Source: Nemertoderma westbladi
Taxonomy: Eukaryota > Xenacoelomorpha > Nemertodermatida > Nemertodermatidae
Assembly (NCBI GenBank): GCA_032718475.1
Contig: JAUCBJ010003096.1
Location: forward strand, 1-64,000
Length of the DNA stretch: 64,000 nucleotides
Direction of reading: 5' to 3'
Made by a program: the position numbers and the translations under genes. This document shows, piece by piece, positions 10,295 to 22,121 of the stretch; positions within the stretch are counted from its first letter, which is position 1, and every line of letters begins with the position of its first letter. The notes below the pieces were generated by a model that had not been told where the DNA came from, ran no database searches, and saw nothing but the letters and a program-made list of their open reading frames with translations.

Positions 10295-11510
10295 TGTTCG
10301 CGCTTTCAGACCTTTGGCAGTTTAACCCGCCAAATTAAGATGTATTCTGGATATTAAATCGCTTTTTAGCCTATGACAAGTATTTGATTCACTACACTAG
10401 TCGAAACCAATCCGTGCGCGACCATTCACCCGCTGGATATTCCCGGGAGATTGGGTTCGACGGTTTAATTTTGTTGCTATGTAAGCCTAATGTATTATTC
10501 GACTGACAGTATTATATAATCTCTGACAATATTATTTACCTTCGGGAATATTAACAGTTCCTTTAGGACGTGGCGCTTTATCTACATAAACAGAGTCATG
10601 ACTTAAACTACTCACAACGATATGGCTTAATTATAATTCACATATATGGCGCATTCTTTAGGAATGCTTCTTTAACAGACTCACTCATACACAATGCTGC
10701 ACAATACTGCACACTAATCTGCCGATCTTCACTGATTTTAGTCACATATAAAAGGAACACAGACTGACTCATGTAGGGTCTATCAAATAACATTAGATTC
10801 ACTTCAAACCACTTTAACATAAGTCACAATCGTTTATCTGTAACCTTTCTCTCTTACCTTCGGTATATCAAGAATATTGGGTTTCGGGGTTATTTCTCGT
10901 TATTCCAAATATAATAATTCATCAACCATATTATGAAGAACTGACAGTAAATAGCAGTATAACAATATAAAAGTATGCACAGTATTACACAGTATGCAGT
11001 GTATGCAGTACTGCAGTATGCAGTGATTACGAAATTGCAGAGTGTTTGTTTCGTCAGTTAAAGGATATATGTCCTTGTAATTAAACCTACTAGTGTTGAG
11101 CTAAAAAGCAGAAAGCACAAAACACTAAAAAGCCGTTCTTTCGTGGCTTTGAAAAACTCGTGACTACTGCTCTATACGAGTATACCAACCACTCTTATTC
11201 CACGAAGCTCCCGTTCAACACAGAGAAAGAGCAGTGAGATAGGAAATTTTCAGTTCAGTACTCTGTGATAGGTCAAAATCAAGGCTAACTCAAAATTCTA
11301 TTGGGAGATACAAAAACAAGGCTATGACGCAACCTCCCTAGGCTTGTTGGCCGATTAAACAGAGCCCAGATGCCTGCGTACAGCAAATCAGCCAATAAGC
11401 TGGTAACTTGCACTATTTTTAGCTGTAGATCACTTTGAGAGTATTCTTAGCGACTGGGGGGAACTGGCCAACAAGGCAAACGAATCAGTTATCCCACAAA
11501 AGCTTTTACA
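10295..11510 (-). repeat. BEL2 3' LTR
   Basis: 1216 bp. On the minus strand it starts TGTAAAAGCTTTT and ends GCGCGAACA (TG...CA). It matches 20753-21969 apart from about three differences (one in a G run, two substitutions). A purine-rich stretch ending GGGAGCGG directly precedes it on the minus strand (11511-11518), as expected for a polypurine tract. Confidence 0.93.
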
Positions 11511-11588
11511 CCGCTCCCAGAAAATGGGATTTAAGTCTATAAAATATACAAAATCACAGTTTCTAAAATATAAAAATACTCTAAACAG

Positions 11589-12870
11589 TTAGTCTTTCTT
11601 GCGCGGACGGCGTTTACGCAGTTTCTTAAGGCTAGCAAGAGTCCTTTTCTCTTTGGGGGAAGCCACTTTACTAGGAGGGCCATAACTCCTGGGTGAAGGG
11701 TGCAATATGATTGCATTAAAAGGTTTGGATTTACGGTCGGTGTCTCGTCCATTTCGATATGCTTCTCCTCGAGCTGATTTTCCTCCGCTTGTCATGGGAT
11801 ACGTTCATCCAAAACTCTCGCAGAGAATAGGGTTTTCTAAGCTTGATATCTTCTTTGAGATTCGAGGTTTCCCAATTGAACTGAGATAAGGCCAATTCGT
11901 TTATCGATTGGACTTAATGTTATAACTTACGTTTATCTGAACAAACGCAGGTTTCTTTGTTGATCTTTATAGAATAGCGTTTAACTCGTGTCGTACAACG
12001 CTCTCCTTCACCTTGATGAAGGGTTGTATTGCGTTAAACGGGACGACCATACGGTTGGATAGTGATATTAGGTGTCTGCGTCATAATCCGGCTAGGTAAG
12101 ATGGGCGGCTAGCTAGAAATCACTGTCGGAGTGTTACCGATTAATTGTTAGGGTAGCACTAGATCTTGAACAGTGAATACCGTCCGCGAGGATCCGCGAC
12201 ACCACCAGGATCGCAGGTCTGAGGTCCAACTAAGGAATGAGGAGGTTTGACCGAGTATTACGGGACTCTGATCATAGGTTTACTCTAGGATCGTTAGAGC
12301 CGAGTGAGCATAGGTGATACGTCAAACAAGTTTCGCTTTACGTGGATGTTTATGTCTTTCCGTTTATTAGTTGGGTCTAGGGCATTTATCGTAATAATAC
12401 CAAAGACGCACGTCTGGTAGGGTAAACGCGGGTGATATTTATTTGTTGTTACAATGCTTCTATCAAGAATTCCAAATATACGTTGGAGTTACCGCGTCCA
12501 TTTTTTTCTTTAGTGTCTTTTCTTTCGAGTCGATTTCGAATAGAATTTTCGCATTCGAATTTCAGTTTATGGTTCCGACTCCGCTGGGCAGGATATATAG
12601 TCTACATAGCCTGTATTGTGTAAATCGATAGGATGACCAGTAGTTAAGAAGACCATATACGTACCATTACGCTGCGTATATCGAGCAGCGAATTTTCTAT
12701 AGTCCAACTCGCGCGAGCTGCTCTTGGGACATTGGCGGTTCGATATAACGACCATCGTCCTCCGCAGCAGTTGGACTAACGTCGCCGCGTATTAAGCTAT
12801 CAACAAACGCTTGTAAAAGTAGAGTATATCGCTCCCCGATACTAAGACCATCTTCTATCAACTCCGTCAT
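11589..12870 (-). pseudogene. BEL2 second ORF (ORF2), degraded
   Basis: The start (MTELIEDG, ATG at 12870) and the end (basic tail KKLRKR-PRKKD, stop at 11589) match ORF2 of BEL3 at 58535-59983. The frame breaks near 12715: the residues after SQEQLAR leave the BEL3-like frame and the homologous sequence continues in another frame. From about 12480 to 11800 the DNA no longer resembles BEL3, and the Cys/His cluster is not recognisable. The remaining ends show that ORF2 was part of the family before BEL2 and BEL3 separated. Confidence 0.75.
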
Positions 12871-14523
12871 ATCTGCTATATATGAGTTTATCCATATTAT
12901 AATGAGTTTATATTTAGGCGAGCGGGCGTCGCTGCCTACCCCAATCAACCCCCGGACAGTACGAGATCCTCAGCGCCGATGTGTCGTCGCCGCTGTACTT
13001 TCGCCAACGACGTAGCCGCACAATGACAACGACAACCGGCACAAGTCACTCAACTGTCCGTCCCAAAAGCTTAGATGTACTTCAGGTTTTCCTTGGAGAG
13101 TTAGGTTACTTTTACGATTGCGACTAGCTACTGTAAACACACCTTAGCAGTAACATTCACCTATAAACTCACAAATACCACACAACTGGTCACAACTACG
13201 CACATTCGGGCCATTTGTCCGTTAGTCAATGCCTTCCAGAATGTCACTGTATTATTATGTATCCTTGGATACTAGTAGTGCGCTATTTATTCCCTATGCT
13301 ATTCAATGGGACAAGCTTTCTATTGTTCTTTTAACTCAATTCTAATTCTAGCGTGGTTGTTGCTATGGTGACATTATGCAAAGCTAGCGGTAGAATTAGG
13401 GTGATTCCAATGCATACAGATCTGGGATGTTATTTAATAGTATTCTTTAATAGTCAATGTTCTGTTTTATACATGACTTTATGAATTTTATCGGCTATTG
13501 ACTATGTTTGGGAGACTTTCGCACACTCATATGCATAATAATATAAATCTCCGCTCCCTTGATCTATTAATTAATGGAATTTTGGGAACTTTATAAATTG
13601 CGTAAAAATGGCAATTTATTAAATTCATTAAAAGACATGAATTTAAATTTATTCCCTGAAATTTTATTATTTGATAATTAAATGGACATATTTTGATTCT
13701 AGAACATGTCTAGGGACACAAGATCCTTAATTCTATGACAATTGTCTTTTTTAAGAATATCGGTAAATCCTACGATATCTTAATTGACTAGAATTGTTGA
13801 AGGATCTGAATTTTACAGATTTTGATTTATTAGATTTGTAAATATTAAATAATTAATATTTGAGATGGGCACCGATTTATTCCAGAACTTGTCTGGGGAC
13901 GTTAACCACGGATTCTAGAATTTGTCTTTCAAGTATATCGGTGGGTGCCGCGATATCTTAATCGACTAGAATGACAGATGGTCAAAGGGTTTAACAGATT
14001 TATTTTGCGTTATACGCTACTGTTAAAGGGACATCACGCTACTATATGTATTATTTAATATACGGTATGAGAGCAATATCGCACGAAGCAATGTCAGTGT
14101 GAAGAGGCAAGTCGTTTCCAAGGTCTACCCAGAGCTTGGTTTAGCCGAGACACGAGGATCTGAACTTTGCATTCCTAATACTCTGCCTACCAATAATACT
14201 TAAATATAGTAGTGGCTTTATTGTACTTTAATAAGTACGGACATTTCATCTTACTGTAGTCACGTATTTATAATATGATACGGACAGTAAGGAAAGAGGA
14301 AAAGAATTATTTCTTGCCGTCGCATTAAATATAATATATACGTAATTAAGTAATAAACGCGAATGTATATTGCACTAATCTACTAAATAATCGCTAAAAT
14401 AACATTCTACTGAATAAAATTAAAGAAAACGATTATAATAAAATTACATAGTAATACATACAGAAATATAAAAATAATAAAATAATATAAAATAATAGAG
14501 TCACACACCCACTCCATATGTTG
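12871..14523 (-). other. BEL2 spacer between Gag-protease and ORF2
   Basis: About 1.65 kb without a coding frame. It matches 56887-58534 of BEL3 in the same relative place, including the paired CGATATCTTAATCGACTAGAAT-like segments. Conservation of a long noncoding spacer in two members suggests signals for expressing ORF2 (splice or promoter), but I cannot identify them. Confidence 0.75.
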
Positions 14524-17500
14524 TTACGTTATGGAGTCCCTAGATGTTTGAAGGATTAGGGAGGTGGTCGTGGGAAGAGAATCTTGCCTTCCACAGTTTC
14601 CGGAGAGTCCTCCATTCCCTTCCGATAAACACAAACGACCGACTGGGTGATTGAGTCGCTGCATCCTGAATACAATTCCAGGTTTCCTCTTCGTCCTGGA
14701 ATAGTGACGATAGAAACATCGCTCAAAGTATATGACGGCGTCACAAAGCCGATTCCAGGAGCTATAGTGGTCCGTCGCTCTCTGCAGGAGAGGTGAGAGT
14801 CCCTGCGAGACGTCTGATGTTCCAGAGCTCCAATCGCTCTCTCTGATCTTCATGAAGGATCCACTCGCGGTGGGGAGGCCCAGATCCACGGTGTCGTCCC
14901 TGGCAACATGTAATACCGACAGATCTATCCCGGGTTCAAATAACTCCGATCCACCCGTCCGGGTTTCAGGTTCGACTTTCTCCGCTCCCTTGGCTGGTCT
15001 AATCTCAGTCGGAGTAAGATGGGGAGGCCATTCATTCTCCTTACTCAGGAAGTCGGGTTCACCTAACCGGTCTATAGTATCTGTCAGTTCGTGAGGAGTT
15101 GCTCCTCTGGAAGCGATGTCCGTTGGATTAAACTTCTTGGGGCAATACCTCCATTGATCTACATTGGAGCTAAGATTGTCATTATCTGAGGAGTGTGGTG
15201 TTCCCTCAGTTGGGTCGTCTCCCTCACTAGTATCATCTTCCCATTCACTCACCTGGCAGACGCGATCTTGAAGCAGTCTTTCCCTGAGCGTTCTACCGGA
15301 AGGTCCAGTAAGGTACCAACCTACTCTAGTTCTTACCGCATAGGTCTGTAGTGGCTGCGGTTGAGCAGGCCGTTTCTCTAATGTCTCCAGCGCCTCATGC
15401 GCGTTTTGGCCGATGAGTATTTGCACTCCAGGATAATCAGTCTGGAATCGAGGTATGTTAAGATGTTGGATGCTCTCATCCTCGTCCCAATTATAAAGGT
15501 CTGCTTGAGTAGTAGCGAAGTTCTTTATAGCCACCATTTTCACTGACCTGATGCTATGTTCTCCTAGTTCGTCCTGGGGGGTGGACAACTCACATATATA
15601 ATAGTCGGCAGCTACAGTAGAATTCCAAACCTGCATGATCCCTGACAGGTTTAGCTTGGTTCGGAACTTGGGTTGTCCAGCAAAGATGACTTCGGCTAGT
15701 TCCCTATCGATGAATGTTCCTGTGCTACCGGAGTCCAGGAGGGCGTTCACTATATAGCTCTTCTGAGGTCCATGCACCCTTACCTGCACCACAGGAAACT
15801 CTCGGATTCCTATATTGGAAGTTGGCGCTTTCCAAGATGGTTGTTGATCGGAAGTAGTTAAGGTAAGGTCGCTGTCTGTGTCTTTCTCATGTACGAGTGC
15901 TCGATACACTGCGGTGGTGTTTATTAGGTAACAGGATTCGTTTTGGTCGGAGAACTCGTCCGTATAGAATCCTTCCATCTCAGATTGATCAGTGTCGTTC
16001 ACATCACTGAATTGGACATGTAGTTCGGACTCACTTACCTGACTCGGGCTGTTTCGTTCGAATTCCGTGTGCAACAAGATATGATGATTTGCGCTGCACT
16101 TTGCACACCTTGCGTCGGAGTTACAGGTTCGCCGTTGGTGTCCTCGTCTGAGGCAATTATAACACAACCGCTTATCCCACATGACTTCACGCCTATCCTC
16201 GAGTGATTTCCTCAGGAATTTATCACACGCATTTAAACGGTGGGGCCCGTCGCACAGCACACATTTCGGCTTGATGTTACTTACTTTAACCTGTGCTATG
16301 TGGTGCACACTTGTTCTTTCCTCGGGCTTTCTCACCTGAATTCCTTTAGGAGACGTAGGAGGGGTTTTTTGTACCGGTTCCCTTCTGTCATTGGGTCGAG
16401 ACTTGGATTTACTTACCTGTTCTTTAGGCATTTTAGTGACATAATAAGGCCTGTCAGTGTCTTTCCCGCTGTCCTCTCCTTGAGAGGTTTGGCTTTCACC
16501 ATCGTCGGTATAACATACTGGTGTTACCCTTCTCCTAGAAACGGGTTTCTCACTTACCTTGTTTTCCAATGTCTTCTCTCTGGACTGCCTTAGGAGCTGT
16601 AATTTCACTTCTCTATCTAAGAATGACATGAGATCAGTCATGGTAGGGTCTCGTCGTTGTTGTTCCATCATATATAACACCTTCTTATCCCAGCGTGTAC
16701 CTACTCCACCCTTGGGCAAAGCAGATGCTAAGGCTCTTACAACCATAGAATTCTGGTATTCATGAGACTTACCTAGCCAATCTAATTGTCTACAGATCTC
16801 CTGAATCTCATCGGAAAACTCTATAATCCCGCTGCTAAGAAACTTTCGGGGCGCCATTAATTTTGCATACAAATACCCAGCTATGTCATTCCTATTACCA
16901 TACCTGATGTTTAGTGTATCCCAAACTTGTCTTAATCCATCTGGATGTCCAATAAATTTTAACGCCATTGACTTGGGAGGTCCTTCCAAACATTCGATGA
17001 GGAATCTAAGTTTCTCTCCGTTAGATAGTACAGAGTTCTGTATGTTATCTTTGTAATATTCATTAAAAGGTAACCATTTCATCTCATCTCCATTGAACTT
17101 GACAATCTCTCCAACCTTTACCGCTTGACGGGCTTCGGTTCTAGCCATTTGACGCGTAAAACTTTCTTGAGCCATCGTATTATTGAATATAGAATTATTG
17201 GTATCTAAATTTCTCGGATTATGATCAGGTCTATATGGAATATCATTATCAACAGGTTTATAATCACCCTTAATAGGGTTTACTATAGGAGTTTCTACTT
17301 CGATAGCAGTATATATGCGTGTAGGTTCCACACCTTGCGCATGAGATACTTCAGACCTAACGGGTTGACACATTGTTACAGGGGTTGGTGTTATACCCCT
17401 TTGTATGTTCACTAATTTATCGCATTCTAACGCGATACTTTGCTGCACCTCTTGCAACTCTAGTCTACTTTCCCTTACTGTGCCCTTGAATTGCTGGACA

Positions 17501-18573
17501 GTCTCCTGCATCTGCCCGAGCAGGAGATCCATCCCCCGCCGTCTCTCGTCCACCCATTCGACCGCCGAAGCGGGAGTCGCCAACGTTGTAGCGGGCGGAC
17601 GAGGGACAACGGGAGACAAATCTGGAATATTTCGCTCGGGGTCCAGGACCTGAACTGTCTCCTGGGCAGTTCTACTGGGCACAGGTAGCTTAGTGCTATG
17701 TAGAGGGAATTTATAGGTAGCTTCAGGGAGCACAGGTGTATCTATTACCGAAGGGGTGATTTCAAGAACAGGCCTACTTATTTCAGGCTCATCTACTATA
17801 GTAGGGAGTCTTTCTATTGTAATCATTTGGTCTGTGGGTTCTGTACTACCTACTTTGGTGTTATTTAGTTGCCTTCTAACAGCTGGAGGCAAATCAGGCA
17901 ATTTCTGCCGGTGGAACGTTCTTTTACGTCTGCTTAGGCGAGATCGATTTCTTCCGCCTTCAGTGTCGGTGGTATCGCCTTCCTCAGATGATGTATACCC
18001 CTGTCTCTTGGGAGTAGATCGACTCATCATTTGCATATTGCTCGCTGTTAACTGTTTATTGAAGTTGTCTTGCTTCTCTTGAAGAATTTCCAACTCTAGT
18101 TGGGTTGCCTCTTCAGATGCTCTCCGTTCTGCTTCTGCCACTTTTGCCTCTGCCGCTGCCTCGGCTGCTGCCTCTGCCGCTTTTGCCTTGGCCGCTACCT
18201 CTGCCGCCTTTGCCTTGGCCGCTGCCGCCTTTCTTTCTGCTTCTGCAGCTACCACTGCTGCTTTCTTTCTGTCTTCTATACGTTTTTTCTTTACTTGTTC
18301 TTCTTGAACTCGTGTGATGCGGAGTTGTTCATCGAATTTAGCCTGATTCGCAGCCCTCATTTCCACATCGATGGCATCCAACACAAGCTTGGTTCCTTCA
18401 CTATTAGGGCTAAGTCCATCTAACCTTCTCCTCAACTCGTCATCACCTAAAAAACGCTGATAGTCTGACAGATAGATGTCAATGGCATCCCTCTTATGCG
18501 GTTTCTCTGCTGTCACTTCACTCTCGGTTGTATCTAGTAGACTGTCTGACAGGTTCTGCTTTGCGTCAGACAT
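14524..18573 (-). CDS. Non-autonomous BEL Gag-protease polyprotein (1349 aa), RT and integrase deleted in frame
   Basis: One open frame colinear with BEL1 Gag-Pol but with three in-frame deletions. (1) After residue 15 about 290 N-terminal residues of BEL1 are absent. (2) After the protease region the frame passes from the acidic SSDNDN segment straight to VDQWRYC (residue about 1135), removing the RT and RNase H core. (3) Near residue 1293 it jumps from HYSRTKR to KPGIVF, removing integrase. Retained are the Ala/Lys helical repeat, Gag homology region, zinc knuckles (from about 771) and protease DSGSTG (about 947). Keeping 1349 codons open through three deletions suggests selection on Gag-protease function, or recent origin. 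BEL3 shares junction 2. Confidence 0.9.
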   Translation of the reverse strand: MSDAKQNLSDSLLDTTESEVTAEKPHKRDAIDIYLSDYQRFLGDDELRRRLDGLSPNSEGTKLVLDAIDVEMRAANQAKFDEQLRITRVQEEQVKKKRIEDRKKAAVVAAEAERKAAAAKAKAAEVAAKAKAAEAAAEAAAEAKVAEAERRASEEATQLELEILQEKQDNFNKQLTASNMQMMSRSTPKRQGYTSSEEGDTTDTEGGRNRSRLSRRKRTFHRQKLPDLPPAVRRQLNNTKVGSTEPTDQMITIERLPTIVDEPEISRPVLEITPSVIDTPVLPEATYKFPLHSTKLPVPSRTAQETVQVLDPERNIPDLSPVVPRPPATTLATPASAVEWVDERRRGMDLLLGQMQETVQQFKGTVRESRLELQEVQQSIALECDKLVNIQRGITPTPVTMCQPVRSEVSHAQGVEPTRIYTAIEVETPIVNPIKGDYKPVDNDIPYRPDHNPRNLDTNNSIFNNTMAQESFTRQMARTEARQAVKVGEIVKFNGDEMKWLPFNEYYKDNIQNSVLSNGEKLRFLIECLEGPPKSMALKFIGHPDGLRQVWDTLNIRYGNRNDIAGYLYAKLMAPRKFLSSGIIEFSDEIQEICRQLDWLGKSHEYQNSMVVRALASALPKGGVGTRWDKKVLYMMEQQRRDPTMTDLMSFLDREVKLQLLRQSREKTLENKVSEKPVSRRRVTPVCYTDDGESQTSQGEDSGKDTDRPYYVTKMPKEQVSKSKSRPNDRREPVQKTPPTSPKGIQVRKPEERTSVHHIAQVKVSNIKPKCVLCDGPHRLNACDKFLRKSLEDRREVMWDKRLCYNCLRRGHQRRTCNSDARCAKCSANHHILLHTEFERNSPSQVSESELHVQFSDVNDTDQSEMEGFYTDEFSDQNESCYLINTTAVYRALVHEKDTDSDLTLTTSDQQPSWKAPTSNIGIREFPVVQVRVHGPQKSYIVNALLDSGSTGTFIDRELAEVIFAGQPKFRTKLNLSGIMQVWNSTVAADYYICELSTPQDELGEHSIRSVKMVAIKNFATTQADLYNWDEDESIQHLNIPRFQTDYPGVQILIGQNAHEALETLEKRPAQPQPLQTYAVRTRVGWYLTGPSGRTLRERLLQDRVCQVSEWEDDTSEGDDPTEGTPHSSDNDNLSSNVDQWRYCPKKFNPTDIASRGATPHELTDTIDRLGEPDFLSKENEWPPHLTPTEIRPAKGAEKVEPETRTGGSELFEPGIDLSVLHVARDDTVDLGLPTASGSFMKIRESDWSSGTSDVSQGLSPLLQRATDHYSSWNRLCDAVIYFERCFYRHYSRTKRKPGIVFRMQRLNHPVGRLCLSEGNGGLSGNCGRQDSLPTTTSLILQTSRDSIT

Positions 18574-20752
18574 GCTTATGTGTACAGTTGAATGTCTACT
18601 GCCGTATTACAGTCTGAGCAAGTCTAGTAACTCAGTATTAACTGCTAGCCTAGTAATTAATTACCGGTATTGCTACTCAGTGTAGCGCGATATATAATAT
18701 ATTATAATACCGGTATACTTCTAGTATATATAGCTATATAAGTATTATTACAGACTAGGTTTATCACAGAATACCGGTATAATTTTAGCACAAATATATA
18801 CAAATATATAATAGGCCTATCTGGAATACCGGTATACAGCTTACAGTTTGTAGGATATATAATTCTGAAATAGAATTAATTACAAGTACTGGTATAATTT
18901 CAGCCTAGATTTATAGAAATAAAGATAATAGGCCTATCGTAAATACCGGTATATCAATTATTTCAAATAATTGAATTTCTGTTACTTTAGGGTTACTTTG
19001 TTACTTTACTTACTTTATTACCGTTATTTGAGCAGTAGTCCAACTGATATGGAGACCTAATTGTTATATGGTAGGCCTACTATTTATAAATCGTTAGATT
19101 TGATTTATAATGTATTTATACCCGTTTTAATGGGTTTAGTCAATGTTTGAAATAAATGTTATTATTTCTGGGGTAATCACTACACAAAGTGGTGCGCTTT
19201 TAGTGAAGTGTTACGTATAGGACACTAAAACAAATAATTCTAATTTACCTAAGTTACTTAATACTACTAATTACGTACAATTCGGGTTGAGATTACAATC
19301 TCTAAATAAACACAAAAATTTACAAAAACACAAAATACGAATTTTTAGGGTAATTTTACAAGAAGTCTACAAACCAGCCTAACAAAGGGTTAGATAACCG
19401 GTTATTACAATGGACAGAGTACTACGGTATTTGAAATAATAAGTAGTAGTAAATACACTGCGTTGTCTAGATAGGAAAATACCACCGCCTGACGACCTAT
19501 AGCCGTATCGCTATAGGTTCTACGTTATGTATCACGGAGTGTTCCTACCTAGAAGTTAATAGAGCTAATCGAATGTGCATATCAACCACTTTACAACACA
19601 AATATAATGTCTACAATAATTACTTCGGAAAGTACTGTACACTAAACCCTAAATTAGGTACGAGTACTTATATAACAGACAATCAGTAGTTAAATATACT
19701 TGAACAGCTAAAAGAACCACGGCATCTGCTGGAGTGACCGATGCACAAAATCACCAGTCTTTACCTACGCCGAGCAGCCCGTGTAGTACCGGGGTTAATT
19801 TAACTATAGCGGTATGTATAACAAACACAATTACTGTAGGAACAAACTTGGGGAATGAATGTTGCGGATAATCGCATAAACTCTGAATAATAAATATTAC
19901 GCTACGCGTACAAACTACTCAAACAAAATACAGACCGAACACTGACAGACTACTATCAAGCCTAAACAAACTACGGTATATGCAGACTCCGAAATGATTA
20001 GGGAGTATGCGCTCTAACCCAGTAGTGCGACTTATTCTTTAGTTGGGGGTTTACCTTACAGCGTTCGCTGCCCCTACTTCCTAACCGTACTTAATCAGAC
20101 AAGTGATCTACACACGCTGCAATCCGTTCAGACCTAATAACAGCCAGACAACTATCCAGCCTACAAATTATCTAAATAAATATTATACGCTACCCGTACA
20201 GACTTACACAAACAAAGTACAGACTAAACGATGGCAGACTACTCTCAAGCCTAAATAAACCGCAGGACATGCAGACTCCGAAATGATTAGGGAGTATGCG
20301 CTCTAACCCAGTAGTGCGACTTATTCTTTAGTTGGGGGATTACCTTACAGCGTTCGCTGCCCCTACTGCCTAATCGTACTTAATCGGACAGGTGATCTAC
20401 ACACACTGCAATTCGTTCGGACTTAACAGCAATCAGACAACAGCTCAGCCTACAAATCGTCTGTACAATCTGATCAGGCTTACACGCCTTCTGTTCAATA
20501 CTGGCCTACAAATAAATAAAACTTGACAGAAATAAGTAAACCATATAAAGGTATAAGGGGTGATCAATCCCTAATCCCCTAAACAGCCTACCGGTATACA
20601 ACAATCAAATCGAATAATACTAGTATACTTATACGGCAGTACCGGTTAGAACAGTTAGGCCTACTGACCTACAGGTGTACCGTTCAGGTTTACCGGTTGA
20701 CCGGTACTTTCAACTTTATTGCTTACTGCAACAAAGAAGCGATATCCTTTAA
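18574..20752 (-). other. BEL2 5' leader
   Basis: About 2.2 kb without a coding frame between the 5' LTR and Gag. It is colinear with the BEL1 leader and carries the same 289-bp direct repeat (core copies at 19982 and 20271). No primer-binding site beginning TGG is visible next to the LTR end; the leader starts TTAAAGGATATCG on the minus strand, and BEL1 has a similar start. Confidence 0.8.
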
Positions 20753-21969
20753 TGTTCGCGCTTTCAGACCTTTGGCAGTTTAACCCGCCAAATTAAGATG
20801 TCTTCTGGATATTAAATCGCTTTTTAGCCTATGACAAGTATTTGATTCACTACACTAGTCGAAACCAATCCGTGCGCGACCATTCACCCGCTGGATATTC
20901 CCGGGAGATTGGGTTCGACGGTTTAATTTTGTTGCTATGTAAGCCTAATGTATTATTCGACTGACAGTATTATATAATCTCTGACAATATTATTTACCTT
21001 CGGGAATATTAACAGTTCCTTTAGGACGTGGCGCTTTATCTACATAAACAGAGTCATGACTTAAACTACTCACAACGATATGGCTTAATTATAATTCACA
21101 TATATGGCGCATTCTTTAGGAATGCTTCTTTAACAGACTCACTCATACACAATGCTGCACAATACTGCACACTAATCTGCCGATCTTCACTGATTTTAGT
21201 CACATATAAAAGGAACACAGACTGACTCATGTAGGGTCTATCAAATAACATTAGATTCACTTCAAACCACTTTAACATAAGTCACAATCGTTTATCTGTA
21301 ACCTTTCTCTCTTACCTTCGGTATATCAAGAATATTGGGTTTCGGGGTTATTTCTCGTTATTCCAAATATAATAATTCATCAACCATATTATGAAGAACT
21401 GACAGTAAATAGCAGTATAACAATATAAAAGTATGCACAGTATTACACAGTATGCAGTGTATGCAGTACTGCAGTATGCAGTGATTACGAAATTGCAGAG
21501 TGTTTGTTTCGTCAGTTAAAGGATATATGTCCTTGTAATTAAACCTACTAGTGTTGAGCTAAAAAGCAGAAAGCACAAAACACTAAAAAGCCGTTCTTTC
21601 GCGGCTTTGAAAAACTCGTGACTACTGCTCTATACGAGTATACCAACCACTCTTATTCCACGAAGCTCCCGTTCAACACAGAGAAAGAGCAGTGAGATAG
21701 GAAATTTTCAGTTCAGTACTCTGTGATAGGTCAAAATCAAGGCTAACTCAAAATTCTATTGGGAGATACAAAAACAAGGCTATGACGCAACCTCCCTAGG
21801 CTTGTTGGCCGATTAAACAGAGCCCAGATGCCTGCGTACAGCAAATCAGCCAATAAGCTGGTAACTTGCACTATTTTTAGCTGTAGATCACTTTGAGAGT
21901 ATTCTTAGCGACTGGGGGGGAACTGGCCAACAAGGCAAACGAATCAGTTATCCCACAAAAGCTTTTACA
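20753..21969 (-). repeat. BEL2 5' LTR
   Basis: 1217 bp, TG...CA, near identical to 10295-11510. The ACCGG duplication follows at 21970. Confidence 0.93.
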
Positions 21970-22121
21970 ACCGGTATATAATTATCAAAATCGAATAATA
22001 CTGCTGTACCTGTACTGCTGTAGGTACCGGTCCGGGTGGTTAGGTAGTCAGGCCTACTGGGTACCGGTTACCGGTACTTCAGCTTTATTGCCTACTGCAA
22101 TACAGAAGCTATATCCGTTAT
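21970..22121 (-). other. BEL1 leader, LTR-proximal stub cut off by BEL2
   Basis: 152 bp next to the BEL1 5' LTR. It aligns with the LTR-proximal part of the BEL2 leader (20590-20752): both contain a CGAATAATACT block and a run ending in GATAT before the LTR. It begins with the second ACCGG copy. Joined across BEL2 it continues at 10294. Confidence 0.88.

Larger units (their letters stand above)
10295..21969 (-). mobile_element. BEL2: non-autonomous BEL/Pao element, complete, nested in BEL1
   Basis: A complete 11.7-kb LTR element on the minus strand. The 5' LTR is 21969-20753, leader 20752-18574, Gag-protease ORF 18573-14524, spacer 14523-12871, degraded second ORF 12870-11589 and 3' LTR 11510-10295. 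The LTRs (1216 and 1217 bp) differ at about three positions in my comparison, so the insertion is young. The 5-bp ACCGG duplication flanks it. RT, RNase H core and integrase are missing, so it must have moved with enzymes supplied in trans. Full-length BEL1 is a candidate helper. Confidence 0.93.

Noticed and set aside
10570-10820. Small ORFs conserved between LTR copies (also at 21028-21278 and 22397-22648)
   Set aside because: They recur because the LTRs are duplicates; in the more diverged LTRs the frames are broken, so they are not under protein-level constraint.
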